Of a DNA stretch of 34,042 nt, positions 7,886-16,141 are shown piece by piece; the stretch's first letter is position 1; each line of letters starts with the position of its first letter. Below the pieces are notes generated by a model that saw only the letters and a list, made by a program, of their open reading frames with translations, did not search any database and was not told the DNA's origin. Source of the stretch: Legionella erythra (lineage in GTDB: Bacteria; Pseudomonadota; Gammaproteobacteria; Legionellales; Legionellaceae); assembly GCF_001467615.1 (NCBI RefSeq), contig NZ_LNYA01000024.1:1-34042 (forward strand). Reading direction: 5' to 3'. A program made the position numbers and the translations under genes.

Positions 7886-8641
7886 ATGCGCAGGCTTATA
7901 CTGGTGTTGATTATTGCATTGCTTGCAGGTTGCGGTGAACGAACGGATTTGGCACCCGTTGAAGAATTAAAATGGCAACCCCATATTAACTCTCAAGGGA
8001 TTCACATTGTCCGTCCCGGCGAAACATTGTATGCCGTGGCGTTTCGCTACGATACCGACTTCAGGCAGCTGGCGGCTTATAACCGGTTGCGAAGCCCTTA
8101 TGCTTTACGGGTTGGGCAAGTATTGAGGATTAGGAAAGCCATTTATACTCCGCGGAGTAAACATTATCCTTACCGGCAGACTACCCCCGCCGTCAAACGA
8201 TGGCAACCGGCCCCTGAGAGAAAAAAATACACGGTGCCGGCGAAACGGGGATGGTTCTCAGTGCCTCGGCGTTACGGGGCGTGGCAGTGGCCTGCTCAAG
8301 GACGAGTCGTCACCGGTTTTGTTCCTGGGCAGGGAAAAAAAGGCATAGATATTGCTGGTAAAAAAGGCGACCTGGTTCGGGCTTCTGCGAATGGGGTTGT
8401 CGCCTATGCAGGCAGTGGGCTGTCGGGCTATGGTAATTTAATTATCATTAAGCATGACGGGCAATTTTTAACTGCCTACGGCAACAATCTTCATAATCGG
8501 GTAAAAGAAGGCCAACGTGTTAAAGCCGGGCAAATAATTGCCGACATGGGAATAATAGACAGGAAATTTTTTGGCGTGCATTTTGAAATTCGACGCTCAG
8601 GCCAACCTGTCAATCCCATGAGTTATTTGCAGAGAGGTTGA
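7886..8641 (+). CDS. nlpD: Lipoprotein NlpD, LysM/LytM amidase activator
   Basis: A 251-residue envelope lipoprotein with lipobox LLAGC (C16). A LysM peptidoglycan-binding domain at about 37-88 (IVRPGETLYAVAFRYDT...VGQVLRI) is followed by a basic linker and a C-terminal LytM/M23 domain. The M23 metal ligands are degenerate (GIDIAG instead of HxxxD, VHFEIR instead of HxH), as in enterobacterial NlpD, which activates the cell-division amidase AmiC rather than cutting peptidoglycan itself. The ATG at 7886 directly precedes the signal peptide; the frame from 7820 lies inside yqaA. It lies immediately upstream of rpoS, whose promoter is inside nlpD in other gammaproteobacteria. Confidence 0.92.
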   Translation: MRRLILVLIIALLAGCGERTDLAPVEELKWQPHINSQGIHIVRPGETLYAVAFRYDTDFRQLAAYNRLRSPYALRVGQVLRIRKAIYTPRSKHYPYRQTTPAVKRWQPAPERKKYTVPAKRGWFSVPRRYGAWQWPAQGRVVTGFVPGQGKKGIDIAGKKGDLVRASANGVVAYAGSGLSGYGNLIIIKHDGQFLTAYGNNLHNRVKEGQRVKAGQIIADMGIIDRKFFGVHFEIRRSGQPVNPMSYLQRG

Positions 8642-8717
8642 CAGTAAACAGGCTATTGCTGCAAAAATAGGATAAGTGTTTCTTCTTCGTATGGATTTAA
8701 ACACAATAGGTGAAATC

Positions 8718-9725
8718 ATGCAGACTGAAGACGATTCTACAAAAGAGACAGCGGTTCCCGAAGAAGAGTGGGAAGAGTCTGCTGACGAGTCGTTGCTCCT
8801 GGAAGAGGATCTGGTAGTCAACGATGAAGAAGAGCAACCCGATTTTTCGGATGAAGAGACATTCCCCAGTTTCCAACGCGGCCGGCAGGCAGCCAAGGTC
8901 ATGGATGCCACTCAGCTTTACTTAAGCGAGATAGGCTTTTCGCCGCTGCTTTCAGCCGAAGAGGAAGTGCATTATGCGCGTCTGGCGCTCAAAGGGGATG
9001 CGGCCGCACGTAAAAAGATGATTGAATCCAACCTCCGTCTGGTGGTCAAAATTTCCAGGCGATACCTAAACCGGGGTTTGCCCTTGCTTGATTTAATTGA
9101 AGAAGGCAACCTGGGGCTGATGAAGTCCGTGGAAAAATTCGATCCGGATCGCGGTTTCCGTTTTTCGACGTACGCAACCTGGTGGATTCGACAAACCATT
9201 GAACGGGCGATTATGAATCAGACCCGCACCATCCGCTTGCCTATTCATGTGGTGAAGGAATTGAATGTCTATCTTCGCGCAGCCCGCCAGTTGACGCAAA
9301 AGCTCGATCACGAACCCTCCGCTGAAGAAATCGCCGAGATGGTGGATAAGCCTCTCGAAGATGTTGAAAAATTATTGGGTTTGAATGACAAAGTCGCCTC
9401 GGTGGATACGCCCATTGGTTATGATGAAAACAAATCCCTGCTGGATACCATCGCGGATGAAAACAGCATGAATCCGGCCGAGTTGTTGACCGACGAGAAT
9501 CTGCGTGCGCATATTGAGTCGCTACTCGATAAACTGACAGAAAACCAGCAACAGGTCATTGCCCGCCGCTTTGGTTTGCGTGGTTTTGAAAAAGCCACCC
9601 TGGAAGATGTCGGCAAGGAGATTGACTTGACGCGCGAGCGTGTGCGGCAAATTCAGGTGGAGGCCTTAAAAACCCTGCGCAGCCTGCTTGAGCGGGTGGG
9701 TTTAACCCAGGAAGATTTATTTTAA
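8718..9725 (+). CDS. rpoS: RNA polymerase sigma factor RpoS
   Basis: A 335-residue sigma-70 family stationary-phase/stress sigma factor. After an acidic N-terminus come region 1.2 ([21 protein letters not shown]), region 2 ([31 protein letters not shown], then the -10 recognition block [17 protein letters not shown]), region 3 and region 4 with the helix-turn-helix [20 protein letters not shown]. The ATG at 8718 is chosen because AGGTG stands five bases upstream; an in-frame ATG at 8691 is the alternative. In Legionella RpoS governs the transmissive phase and feeds into LetAS/Rsm control of effectors. A strong terminator follows. Confidence 0.96.
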   Translation: MQTEDDSTKETAVPEEEWEESADESLLLEEDLVVNDEEEQPDFSDEETFPSFQRGRQAAKVMDATQLYLSEIGFSPLLSAEEEVHYARLALKGDAAARKKMIESNLRLVVKISRRYLNRGLPLLDLIEEGNLGLMKSVEKFDPDRGFRFSTYATWWIRQTIERAIMNQTRTIRLPIHVVKELNVYLRAARQLTQKLDHEPSAEEIAEMVDKPLEDVEKLLGLNDKVASVDTPIGYDENKSLLDTIADENSMNPAELLTDENLRAHIESLLDKLTENQQQVIARRFGLRGFEKATLEDVGKEIDLTRERVRQIQVEALKTLRSLLERVGLTQEDLF

Positions 9726-9733
9726 ATGGTTAG

Positions 9734-9766
9734 AAAAAAAAACCCGGCCTTGGCCGGGTTTTTTCT
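9734..9766. terminator. Bidirectional terminator between rpoS and hmgA
   Basis: A perfect stem, AACCCGGCC (9741-9749) and GGCCGGGTT (9752-9760) with a 2-base turn, is extended by flanking A and T runs on either side. It works as a rho-independent terminator on both strands, serving the convergent rpoS and hmgA genes. Confidence 0.95.
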
Positions 9767-9789
9767 TCCTGACAGCTTGGCTCAGTGGC

Positions 9790-11040
9790 CTATGACATAG
9801 ATGCCAAAGGCAGGGTTTGCCAGCATTGCGAATAGTCTTTCTGCCTTGCCGGATGCGCCATCGCCATCGGATTGACCAGCCAGGTTTCGTTGGTTTCAAA
9901 CATAAACGCCAGGGTATTTTTATACTGCACAGGCTTTAATGTTTCCTGAAGCGCCTGTTGATAGGCAGTGTTATCAGGCCCATGCGCGGTCATGCAATTG
10001 TGAATGCTGACGCCGCCTGGTAAAAAACCATCTGGCTTGGCATCGTATTCCCCCATAATTAACCCCATCAGCTCACTCATGATATTGCGGTGGAAGTAAG
10101 GGGGGCGGAAGGTGTGTTCCGCCACCATCCATCGTGGCGGAAAAATCACAAAATCCAGATTGGCCATACCGGGCACGTGGCTTTCAGACGTCAACACGGT
10201 AAAAATGGACGGATCGGGATGATCAAAGCTTACGGTATTGATGGTATTAAATAGCGACAGATCGTAACTGTAAGGCGCATAATTCCCCTGCCAGGCCACC
10301 ACATTGAGCGGGGAGTGGCGGCTGTCGGCAACCCAGAGTCGGTGTTGGTATTTGCAAATCAATTGCACCGCTTCATGCTGCTCCTCATAAGCGGCAGAGG
10401 GGTATAGAAAATGACGCGGGTTGGCGAGTCCATTGGCGCCGATGGGGCCTAATTGCGGCAATGTGAGCGGTATACCGGCATTTTCGCAAAGGTAACCTGC
10501 GACAAACGGGCTGTTTAATTCCACCCGGAATTTGACCCCGCGCGGTATAACGGCGATTTTGCCCGGTCCTATGGCCAGTTTACCCAGTTCAGTGTGAAGC
10601 AGCATGTCGCCTAGGTAAGGCACCAGCAGCATTTCACCGTCGCTGTTATAAAAATACCGCTTGTGCATGGAGAGGTTGCACTGGTAAAGAAAAGCATTGT
10701 TACTGGTATTGCCGGCTAAATGAAAAAGCCCGTCGATGAAATCGGTTGGCTTCTCCGGCGCAGGGAAAGGCGACCAGCGGAAAGGGTTTGGTGGCTGCAG
10801 CGCATCAAATTGGACTAAGGCTTGCTCACGATAAGGGACGTAATCGCCCTGAATAACCGACGGTGCTGTCCGGTAAAGCCAGCTTCGCAGATTCAAATGG
10901 CGGGGCCTGGTAAAGGCACTGCCGCTTAATTGTTCGGCATAAAGACCGAAAGGGCATTCCTGAGGCGAATTTTGTTCTTTGGGTAAAGAACCCGGGATTG
11001 CTTCCGTTTGATGAAAGTTGCCAAAGCCTGCGAGATACAC
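9790..11040 (-). CDS. hmgA: Homogentisate 1,2-dioxygenase
   Basis: A 416-residue Fe(II) dioxygenase that opens the ring of homogentisate to maleylacetoacetate in tyrosine/phenylalanine breakdown. Family-typical stretches include [30 protein letters not shown], the iron-site region [16 protein letters not shown] and [10 protein letters not shown] near the C-terminus. In Legionella, loss or limitation of this enzyme leads to homogentisate secretion and brown HGA-melanin. The start is GTG at 11040, supported by AGGAGG six bases upstream and by the conserved N-terminus. It is a single gene convergent with rpoS. Confidence 0.96.
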   Translation of the reverse strand: MYLAGFGNFHQTEAIPGSLPKEQNSPQECPFGLYAEQLSGSAFTRPRHLNLRSWLYRTAPSVIQGDYVPYREQALVQFDALQPPNPFRWSPFPAPEKPTDFIDGLFHLAGNTSNNAFLYQCNLSMHKRYFYNSDGEMLLVPYLGDMLLHTELGKLAIGPGKIAVIPRGVKFRVELNSPFVAGYLCENAGIPLTLPQLGPIGANGLANPRHFLYPSAAYEEQHEAVQLICKYQHRLWVADSRHSPLNVVAWQGNYAPYSYDLSLFNTINTVSFDHPDPSIFTVLTSESHVPGMANLDFVIFPPRWMVAEHTFRPPYFHRNIMSELMGLIMGEYDAKPDGFLPGGVSIHNCMTAHGPDNTAYQQALQETLKPVQYKNTLAFMFETNETWLVNPMAMAHPARQKDYSQCWQTLPLASMS

Positions 11041-11142
11041 TCAATGCCTCCTCCCTTGCAAAATAGGCCACTAGCATAGCTTGAAGCGAACAGGCTTGTC
11101 GAGTTGATTCAGTCTCCCGTTCTTTTTATTCCCTGAACAGGG

Positions 11143-11148
11143 TATAAT
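11143..11148 (+). promoter_or_regulatory. Candidate -10 element for yebC-ruvCA
   Basis: A perfect TATAAT lies 32 bases before the yebC start. The -35 region is poor (TTCTTT at 11120-11125 with 17-base spacing), so the promoter is plausible but not certain. Confidence 0.5.
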
Positions 11149-11179
11149 TTGACGATTTGACAGTATAGAGGTAGAGGCA

Positions 11180-11923
11180 ATGGCCGGTCATAGTAAATGG
11201 GCGAATATCAAATTCAGGAAAGGTGTTCAGGATGCCAAACGCGGGAAAATTTTTACCAAATTAATCCGTGAAATTACCGTATCCGCAAGAATGGGTGGCG
11301 GCGATGAATCGTCGAATCCCCGACTTCGTGATGCCGTGGTTAAAGCGCTGAAAGCCAACATGAAGCGTGACACCATCGACAATGCCATCAAGCGTGGCGC
11401 AGGCGGTTTGGATGGTGAGAATATGATGGAAATGCGCTATGAGGGTTACGGTCCCGGCGGAGTCGCCATCCTGGTTGATTGTTTATCCGATAACAAAAAC
11501 CGTACCGTTTCGGAAGTCAGGCACGCCTTTACCAAGCATGGCGGTAATCTGGGTACTGACGGTTCCGTTGCTTATCTTTTTACCAAGCAAGGCGCAATCC
11601 TGCTGGCTGCCGATCAACCGGAAGAGGCGGTGATGGAGCTGGCCATTGATGCGGGCGCTGAGGATGTTCTGGTTGAGGATGGGCAAATTGAAGTCATAAC
11701 CAGTGTGGAAACCTATCATGCCGTGCTGAATGCTTTGCAGGAAGCCGGTTTTGAAATTGAACAATCCGGTTTAACCATGAATGCGCAAACCCAGGTGGCT
11801 ATTGATACCGAATCGGCAGAGACCCTGATTAAGTTAATTGACATGCTGGAAGATTTGGATGATGTGCAGGAGGTACACAGTAATGCACAGTTTCCGGAGG
11901 CTTTACTGGAATCCATGTCCTGA
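11180..11923 (+). CDS. yebC: YebC/PmpR-family protein (DUF28)
   Basis: A 247-residue cytoplasmic protein opening with the family signature [14 protein letters not shown], followed by [19 protein letters not shown] and [10 protein letters not shown]. YebC proteins are annotated as transcriptional regulators and have more recently been linked to translation through proline stretches; the sequence does not distinguish these. The length is typical. The ATG is preceded by AGAGGTAGAGG. It is the first gene of yebC-ruvC-ruvA, a common gammaproteobacterial order, and its TGA shares one base with the ruvC ATG (TGATG). Confidence 0.95.
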   Translation: MAGHSKWANIKFRKGVQDAKRGKIFTKLIREITVSARMGGGDESSNPRLRDAVVKALKANMKRDTIDNAIKRGAGGLDGENMMEMRYEGYGPGGVAILVDCLSDNKNRTVSEVRHAFTKHGGNLGTDGSVAYLFTKQGAILLAADQPEEAVMELAIDAGAEDVLVEDGQIEVITSVETYHAVLNALQEAGFEIEQSGLTMNAQTQVAIDTESAETLIKLIDMLEDLDDVQEVHSNAQFPEALLESMS

Positions 11924-12435
11924 TGAGCATCATTCTAGGTATTGATCCTGGCTCACGAGTCACGGGCTATGGGATCATCCGGGAGGAAAAGCAGCGGATT
12001 CTTTATGTTGACAGTGGTTGCATCCGTACGGCAGAGGGCGAATTAAGCCAGCGCCTGCTGGAAATTTTTGATGGCATTTGCCAGTTAATGGATAATTTCA
12101 GCCCCGATGAAATTGCCATTGAACAGGTCTTTATGCACCAAAACCCCAATTCGGCATTGAAATTGGGGCATGCCCGCGGCGCGGCCATGGTGGCCGCTGC
12201 TTCCCATCGCGTAAGGATCAGTGAGTATTCGCCTCGTGAGGTGAAGCTGGCGCTTGTGGGTTATGGCGGGGCGACGAAGGAGCAGGTCAAGCAAATGGTT
12301 GTTCATTTGCTGATGTTAAACAGCGCGCCACAAAGCGATGCGGCAGATGCCCTGGCTATTGCCATTTGCCACAGTCATCGACGTCAAAGTCTGTTGGCGC
12401 GTCAACAGGCACACCTCAGGAGGGTAAAACAATGA
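11923..12435 (+). CDS. ruvC: Holliday junction endonuclease RuvC
   Basis: A 170-residue nuclease that resolves Holliday junctions by paired symmetric cuts within the RuvABC resolvasome. Catalytic acids are visible in ILGIDPGSRVTGYG (D8), EIAIEQVF (E at about 66) and the C-terminal SDAADALAIAICH. It overlaps yebC by one base at its start and ruvA by four bases at its end (ATGA), which indicates translational coupling. Confidence 0.96.
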   Translation: MSIILGIDPGSRVTGYGIIREEKQRILYVDSGCIRTAEGELSQRLLEIFDGICQLMDNFSPDEIAIEQVFMHQNPNSALKLGHARGAAMVAAASHRVRISEYSPREVKLALVGYGGATKEQVKQMVVHLLMLNSAPQSDAADALAIAICHSHRRQSLLARQQAHLRRVKQ

Positions 12436-13043
12436 TTGGCTGGTTGCAGGGAAAAATTGTTGATAAGGAGCATCCTGGAAAAATGGTTCTGGATGTCAAT
12501 GGTGTGGGGTACGACATTGAAACGTCTTTACCCACTTTTTTTGAAGTCGAGTCCAGGGATGGGTTGCTGGGATTGCATATCCATACGATCGTGCGCGAAG
12601 ATGCCTTGCTGCTTTATGGCTTCGCGGACAAGCAGGAACGAGCCCTGTTCCGGGCGTTGCTCAAGGTCAACGGCATTGGTCCCAAAGTAGCGTTGAGTAT
12701 CCTGTCAAGCATTACCCCCAGCGAATTTATTCAGTGTGTTCATCAGAACAATACCCTGCAACTGACCAATATACCCGGGATTGGTAAAAAAACAGCAGAA
12801 CGTCTGGTGATGGAGATGAAAGATAATCTGAATCATTTGGCTCAAGTCGAATCATTCCACCTGTTCGCCTCCAAGACGACTGGCGGCCTGCATCAGGATC
12901 AGCAGGAAGCGATCAGTGCCCTTGAGGCATTGGGTTATAAAGCCCAGGATGCGATGAAAGTGATTAAAAAAATTGATGACGGCACCAAAACCTGCGAGCA
13001 ATTGATTCGGCAGGCTTTGCAACTCCTGGCAGTAAGGGCTTAA
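12432..13043 (+). CDS. ruvA: Holliday junction helicase subunit RuvA
   Basis: A 203-residue junction-binding subunit that forms a tetramer on four-way DNA and loads the RuvB motor. The N-terminal OB-fold begins MIGWLQGKIVDK. Two helix-hairpin-helix motifs are clear, KVNGIGPKVALSIL and NIPGIGKKTAERLVM, and a C-terminal RuvB-interacting domain follows. The ATG at 12432 is preceded by AGGAGG and overlaps the ruvC stop. The frame extends upstream to 12366, but that part lies inside ruvC. ruvB is not downstream; a convergent sensor kinase gene follows. Confidence 0.95.
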   Translation: MIGWLQGKIVDKEHPGKMVLDVNGVGYDIETSLPTFFEVESRDGLLGLHIHTIVREDALLLYGFADKQERALFRALLKVNGIGPKVALSILSSITPSEFIQCVHQNNTLQLTNIPGIGKKTAERLVMEMKDNLNHLAQVESFHLFASKTTGGLHQDQQEAISALEALGYKAQDAMKVIKKIDDGTKTCEQLIRQALQLLAVRA

Positions 13044-13070
13044 TCGTTTTCCACTAGTGGGATGAACCAT

Positions 13071-13094
13071 CGCCTCGCCGCTGAAGGGGAGGCG
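13071..13094. terminator. Hairpin between ruvA and pmrB
   Basis: CGCCTC (13071-13076) pairs with GAGGCG (13089-13094), with inner C-G pairs. It lies in the 55-base gap between two convergent genes and may end transcription, but no clear T-run follows on either strand. A 10-base palindrome CCACTAGTGG lies at 13051-13060. Confidence 0.4.
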
Positions 13095-13098
13095 GACA

Positions 13099-14532
13099 TT
13101 ATTCCGCGAATTGTTCCTTTGAATTATCCTGACGCAGTGGGAAGTAAACACGGACAATGAGACCTGTGCCCTCCAGGGGTGAATCCAGTTCCACTTTACC
13201 ACCATGGAGATCGGTAATTTGCCTGACAATGGCAAGGCCTAAGCCGCTGCCGGGACTTTTGTTGCCTAATACCCGGAAGAAACGTTCGAAGACGCGTGAT
13301 TGCAATTCACTGGGAATCCCGGGGCCGTTATCACGCACTTCAAGAACCATGTCGTCGTTTTTCTGATAAACCTGGACCAGCACTTTACCGGCATCTTTAC
13401 AATAGCGGATAGCATTGTCTACCAGGTTGCGGATAAGGATACTGATGGCCGTGAGGTTGCCGGCAAATTCAGGCAGGTTTTCTTCATGTTCAAATTCCAG
13501 CTCAATCTGCTTTTCGACGGCGCTTGGCGCCAGCATGGCCAAGACTTCGCGGGTAATTTTTACCAGATTTACTGCATCGATATCATTCAGGGAATTGGCT
13601 TCCGGAACCAGTTTGCTCATGGTTAAAAGCTGTTGGACAATATGGGTACTGCGGTTCACGCTGGCAATGAGCTTTTGCAAGGCCTGGTTTTTTTCCTCGA
13701 TATCATTAGTATTTAAAGCAACCTGTGCCTGGGCTTTGAGTGCGGCCAGCGGTGTTCGCAATTCATGAGCTGCATCGGCGGCAAAACGCTTCTCGCGCTC
13801 AAAGCCTTCCTGCAGGCGATAAAACAATTTGTTTAATTCATCAATCACCGGTTTGATCTCTTCCGGTACCTCTTCAAGATCAACGGGTTTTAAATGGGTG
13901 GGGGCACGGTTAGCCACTTCCTGCGCGACACGATCAAGGCTGTCAAGGCCGCGTCCGATAATAATCCATATCAGCAAGCCCGAAAGCGGGAAGGTCAGCA
14001 ACATGATGTAAAGATCATCCTGGGCAATGCGATGACCCAATTCATTACGGGTGTCATAGCGTTCAGCGAGGACGGTGCGAATACCGGCTTTGTCGTTATA
14101 CGTGGTAAATACCCGCCATTTCTGATCCGATAGGTATTTATCGCTAAAACCATCTTCTTCCGCGGTTAGGGGGATTTTGGGGGCAGTGGATGAATGCAGA
14201 AGTAATTTCCCCCCATTGGTCCAGACCTGAAAATTAAATTTGTCGAGGTAATTTTTAGGCGGCAGATCGTTTAAAAAACGCCGTTGGTAATAGTTTTCGA
14301 TTTTCTGAGGAATAATTTCGAGATTATTCTGAATCTTAACCAGAGGGCGTTCATGCAAATCATCGCCGAGCAAAGCCTGATAGGATAGGGCTGAAATCGC
14401 CATCAGTGTATCCAGGTGTTCCTGAATATCCTTTTGATCAAGATAATAATTACCTATAGCCGTTAACGTCGTGGTGATCGTGATAGCCAATAGAAGGTTG
14501 ATCAGTAAAAATTTGCGTATGGATGATTTCAC
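13099..14532 (-). CDS. pmrB: PmrB-type sensor histidine kinase
   Basis: A 477-residue inner-membrane kinase. A first membrane segment (LLINLLLAITITTTLTAIG) and a second at about 173-192 flank a ~140-residue periplasmic sensor region. A HAMP linker follows, then the H-box AHELRTPLAALK (H at about 257), N-box LVDNAIRYC, G1 DNGPGIP and G2 GSGLGLAIV. The architecture is QseC/PmrB-like. It starts with GTG five bases after the pmrA stop. Position near rpoS and pairing with the response regulator support it being Legionella PmrB, which acts on PmrA to control Dot/Icm genes; the assignment rests on synteny recalled from memory and was not checked by alignment. Confidence 0.8.
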   Translation of the reverse strand: MKSSIRKFLLINLLLAITITTTLTAIGNYYLDQKDIQEHLDTLMAISALSYQALLGDDLHERPLVKIQNNLEIIPQKIENYYQRRFLNDLPPKNYLDKFNFQVWTNGGKLLLHSSTAPKIPLTAEEDGFSDKYLSDQKWRVFTTYNDKAGIRTVLAERYDTRNELGHRIAQDDLYIMLLTFPLSGLLIWIIIGRGLDSLDRVAQEVANRAPTHLKPVDLEEVPEEIKPVIDELNKLFYRLQEGFEREKRFAADAAHELRTPLAALKAQAQVALNTNDIEEKNQALQKLIASVNRSTHIVQQLLTMSKLVPEANSLNDIDAVNLVKITREVLAMLAPSAVEKQIELEFEHEENLPEFAGNLTAISILIRNLVDNAIRYCKDAGKVLVQVYQKNDDMVLEVRDNGPGIPSELQSRVFERFFRVLGNKSPGSGLGLAIVRQITDLHGGKVELDSPLEGTGLIVRVYFPLRQDNSKEQFAE

Positions 14533-14537
14533 AGATG

Positions 14538-15206
14538 TCAGTTACTCTCGTTTTTTTCGGCCATATACCCTACACCGCGTATTGTACGAATGAAATTGGC
14601 ATTCAATTTTTTACGCAGGTTATGAATATGAACTTCCAGAGCATTGCTGTCAACGTCTTCATCCCATCCATAGATGCTCTGCATTAGCTGTTCTCTGGAG
14701 AGCACCTGACCACTGTTTTCCAACAGTTTCTGCAACAGGGCAAATTCGCGGCGGGGAACATTGACCATGACGTCGTCAACGTACACCGTATGGGCGGCCG
14801 GATCAAGCGTAACATTGCGGTATTGCAAGACGGAATCGGCACGGCCGGTTGAGCGTCGGACCAAGGCCCTGACCCGGGCGCTCAGTTCGTTTAAATCAAA
14901 AGGTTTAATCAGATAATCATCGGCGCCGCTGTCGAGGCCCTTAACCCGGTCTTCTATTGATTCTCGCGCTGTCAGGATGATAACCGGCGTCGAGTTGCCT
15001 TCGTTGCGAATGGCCTGTAAAAACCCAAGGCCGGATAGCTTCGGCAAACCCAGATCAAGAATAATCAGTTCGAATGATTCAGCTTTTACGGCGGCACGGG
15101 CAGCCTCGCCATCTTTAAGCCAGTCCACAATATACCCGAATTGCGTCAAACCGGCCTTGACGGCATCACCAAGTAATTCATCATCTTCTACCAGTAGCAA
15201 TCTCAT
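14538..15206 (-). CDS. pmrA: PmrA-type OmpR-family response regulator
   Basis: A 222-residue transcription factor. The receiver domain starts MRLLLVEDDELLGDAV with acidic D8/D9, phospho-acceptor D51 in LIILDLGLPKL, a threonine in ILTARE and the lysine in YLIKPFD. The C-terminal winged helix carries VPRREFALLQKLL and DSNALEVHIHNLRKKL. The start is the ATG at 15206, seven bases after GGAG; the in-frame TTG at 15218 is rejected. In Legionella and Coxiella PmrA directly activates Dot/Icm components and many effectors through tandem TTAAT sites. Two such sites are in this window, one in front of its own operon. Confidence 0.82.
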   Translation of the reverse strand: MRLLLVEDDELLGDAVKAGLTQFGYIVDWLKDGEAARAAVKAESFELIILDLGLPKLSGLGFLQAIRNEGNSTPVIILTARESIEDRVKGLDSGADDYLIKPFDLNELSARVRALVRRSTGRADSVLQYRNVTLDPAAHTVYVDDVMVNVPRREFALLQKLLENSGQVLSREQLMQSIYGWDEDVDSNALEVHIHNLRKKLNANFIRTIRGVGYMAEKNESN

Positions 15207-15221
15207 GGTTTGCTCCAAATG

Positions 15222-15797
15222 TTATGGCAGACTTTTCCCGGAGTCCCTGGAGGGTTGGTTTTCGTCTTCCTTTTCGATAAGGTGCCGACTTAAATAAATG
15301 GCCTGTAGAAACACAAAAAGTAATGTTAATCCCGCACCGCCGAATAATTTAAAATTGACCCAGACATCGGTGCTGTAATGGTAGGCCACGTAGAGGTTTA
15401 GAATGCCCATCAGAATAAAAAAAACAGCCCAGGCATAATTTAAGCGATACCAGGTCTGCATGGGCAGCTGAATGTTATGTTCTATCATTTTCTGTATCAG
15501 TGTGCGGTTGCCGATAAAGCGTGAGCCTAAAAAAACCAGTGCTGTCAACCAATAGATGCCGGTTGGTTTCCATTTGATAAACCAGGGATCGTGAAGAATG
15601 AGGGTGGCGCCACCTAAAATAAAAATAATGCCAAGACCTATCAGATGCATTTTTTCGTAGCGTTGGTACTTGAGCCTGAAAAAGATCACCTGGATTAGGG
15701 AGGAAACCATCGCGACAGCGGTAGCATAATAGATGCCATACAGTTTATAGGTGATAAAGAATAGAAGTATCGGAAAAAAGTCAAACAATAATTTCAT
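15222..15797 (-). CDS. yciB: YciB/IspZ-family inner membrane protein
   Basis: A 191-residue polytopic membrane protein, with about five hydrophobic segments beginning [24 protein letters not shown], of the family known as intracellular septation protein A or YciB, linked to envelope integrity and division. The conserved pattern [14 protein letters not shown] and [17 protein letters not shown] fits. Its stop is about 15 bases from the pmrA ATG, so it heads a yciB-pmrA-pmrB unit. A PmrA-like box lies 23-42 bases upstream of its ATG. Confidence 0.9.
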   Translation of the reverse strand: MKLLFDFFPILLFFITYKLYGIYYATAVAMVSSLIQVIFFRLKYQRYEKMHLIGLGIIFILGGATLILHDPWFIKWKPTGIYWLTALVFLGSRFIGNRTLIQKMIEHNIQLPMQTWYRLNYAWAVFFILMGILNLYVAYHYSTDVWVNFKLFGGAGLTLLFVFLQAIYLSRHLIEKEDENQPSRDSGKSLP

Positions 15798-15819
15798 GAG
15801 TGTTTGCTAATTTTTACAG

Positions 15820-15839
15820 GCAGTTAAGTTATAATTAAG
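15820..15839 (-). promoter_or_regulatory. PmrA-like box in front of yciB-pmrA-pmrB
   Basis: Read on the minus strand: cTTAATtaT, two A bases, then cTTAACtgc. The CTTAA cores are exactly 11 bases apart, as in the Legionella PmrA operator, and the first repeat is close to consensus; the second is weaker at its end. It lies 23-42 bases before the yciB start, a position consistent with control of the operon by its own regulator. A -10 cannot be fixed; TAAAAA lies just downstream. Confidence 0.55.
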
Positions 15840-15969
15840 TATAACACACCATTTACCATCAACTTGCAAGGAAGTTTGCCTATATTTACTTTTCTTTACG
15901 GTGTTTTAGCGCCTTCGTTATTAATTTCTTCCTTTTTGCTGTCAATGCGTCAATTAAGTACTATGATTG

Positions 15970-15975
15970 TATAAT
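15970..15975 (+). promoter_or_regulatory. Candidate -10 element before hairpin region
   Basis: A perfect TATAAT on the plus strand. No good -35 is visible at 16-18 bases. A transcript would begin near 15981-15983, directly before three consecutive hairpins and about 160 bases ahead of the GTPase-like gene. Confidence 0.45.
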
Positions 15976-15980
15976 GTTTG

Positions 15981-16121
15981 AACACTTGCTGTTGAGGGTG
16001 GCAAGTACCAAAAGCATAAGAATCCAACGGATATAAGATACTGGCACGTTCCCCATAAAGGGGATGGCGTGGTAGAGAAGCTGCCGATTCACCGCGGCCT
16101 GAGGTGATCGTTGTTTGATTT
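15981..16121 (+). ncRNA. Possible structured small RNA or structured leader
   Basis: Three hairpins follow a TATAAT. The first is ACTTGC (15984-15989) with GCAAGT (16001-16006). The second has CTGGCACG (16041-16048) pairing with CGTGGTAG (16068-16075) with one mismatch, enclosing CCCC/GGGG with loop ATAAA. The third is CGAT-t-CACC (16085-16093) with GGTGATCG (16103-16110), followed by the T-rich TTGTTTGATTT, which could terminate. It does not match tRNA, and I could not match it to 6S, RsmY/Z or a riboswitch class. It could equally be a 5' leader of the gene at 16142. Confidence 0.35.
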
Positions 16122-16141
16122 AGCCATGAAGGAATGGGACT

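Noticed and set aside
13300-13768. Plus-strand frames of 108 and 117 codons opposite pmrB
   Set aside because: They lie wholly antisense to the conserved histidine kinase domain and show no coding features of their own.
15824-15839. The TTAAG tandem read on the plus strand as a PmrA site for the GTPase gene
   Set aside because: On the plus strand the repeats read TTAAG, a poorer match, and lie about 300 bases from the gene; the minus-strand reading toward yciB is better.
15981-16121. tRNA, 6S RNA or RsmY/Z identity for the hairpin region
   Set aside because: There is no T-loop or acceptor stem pattern, no long central-bubble rod as in 6S, and GGA motifs are not placed in hairpin loops as in Rsm RNAs.
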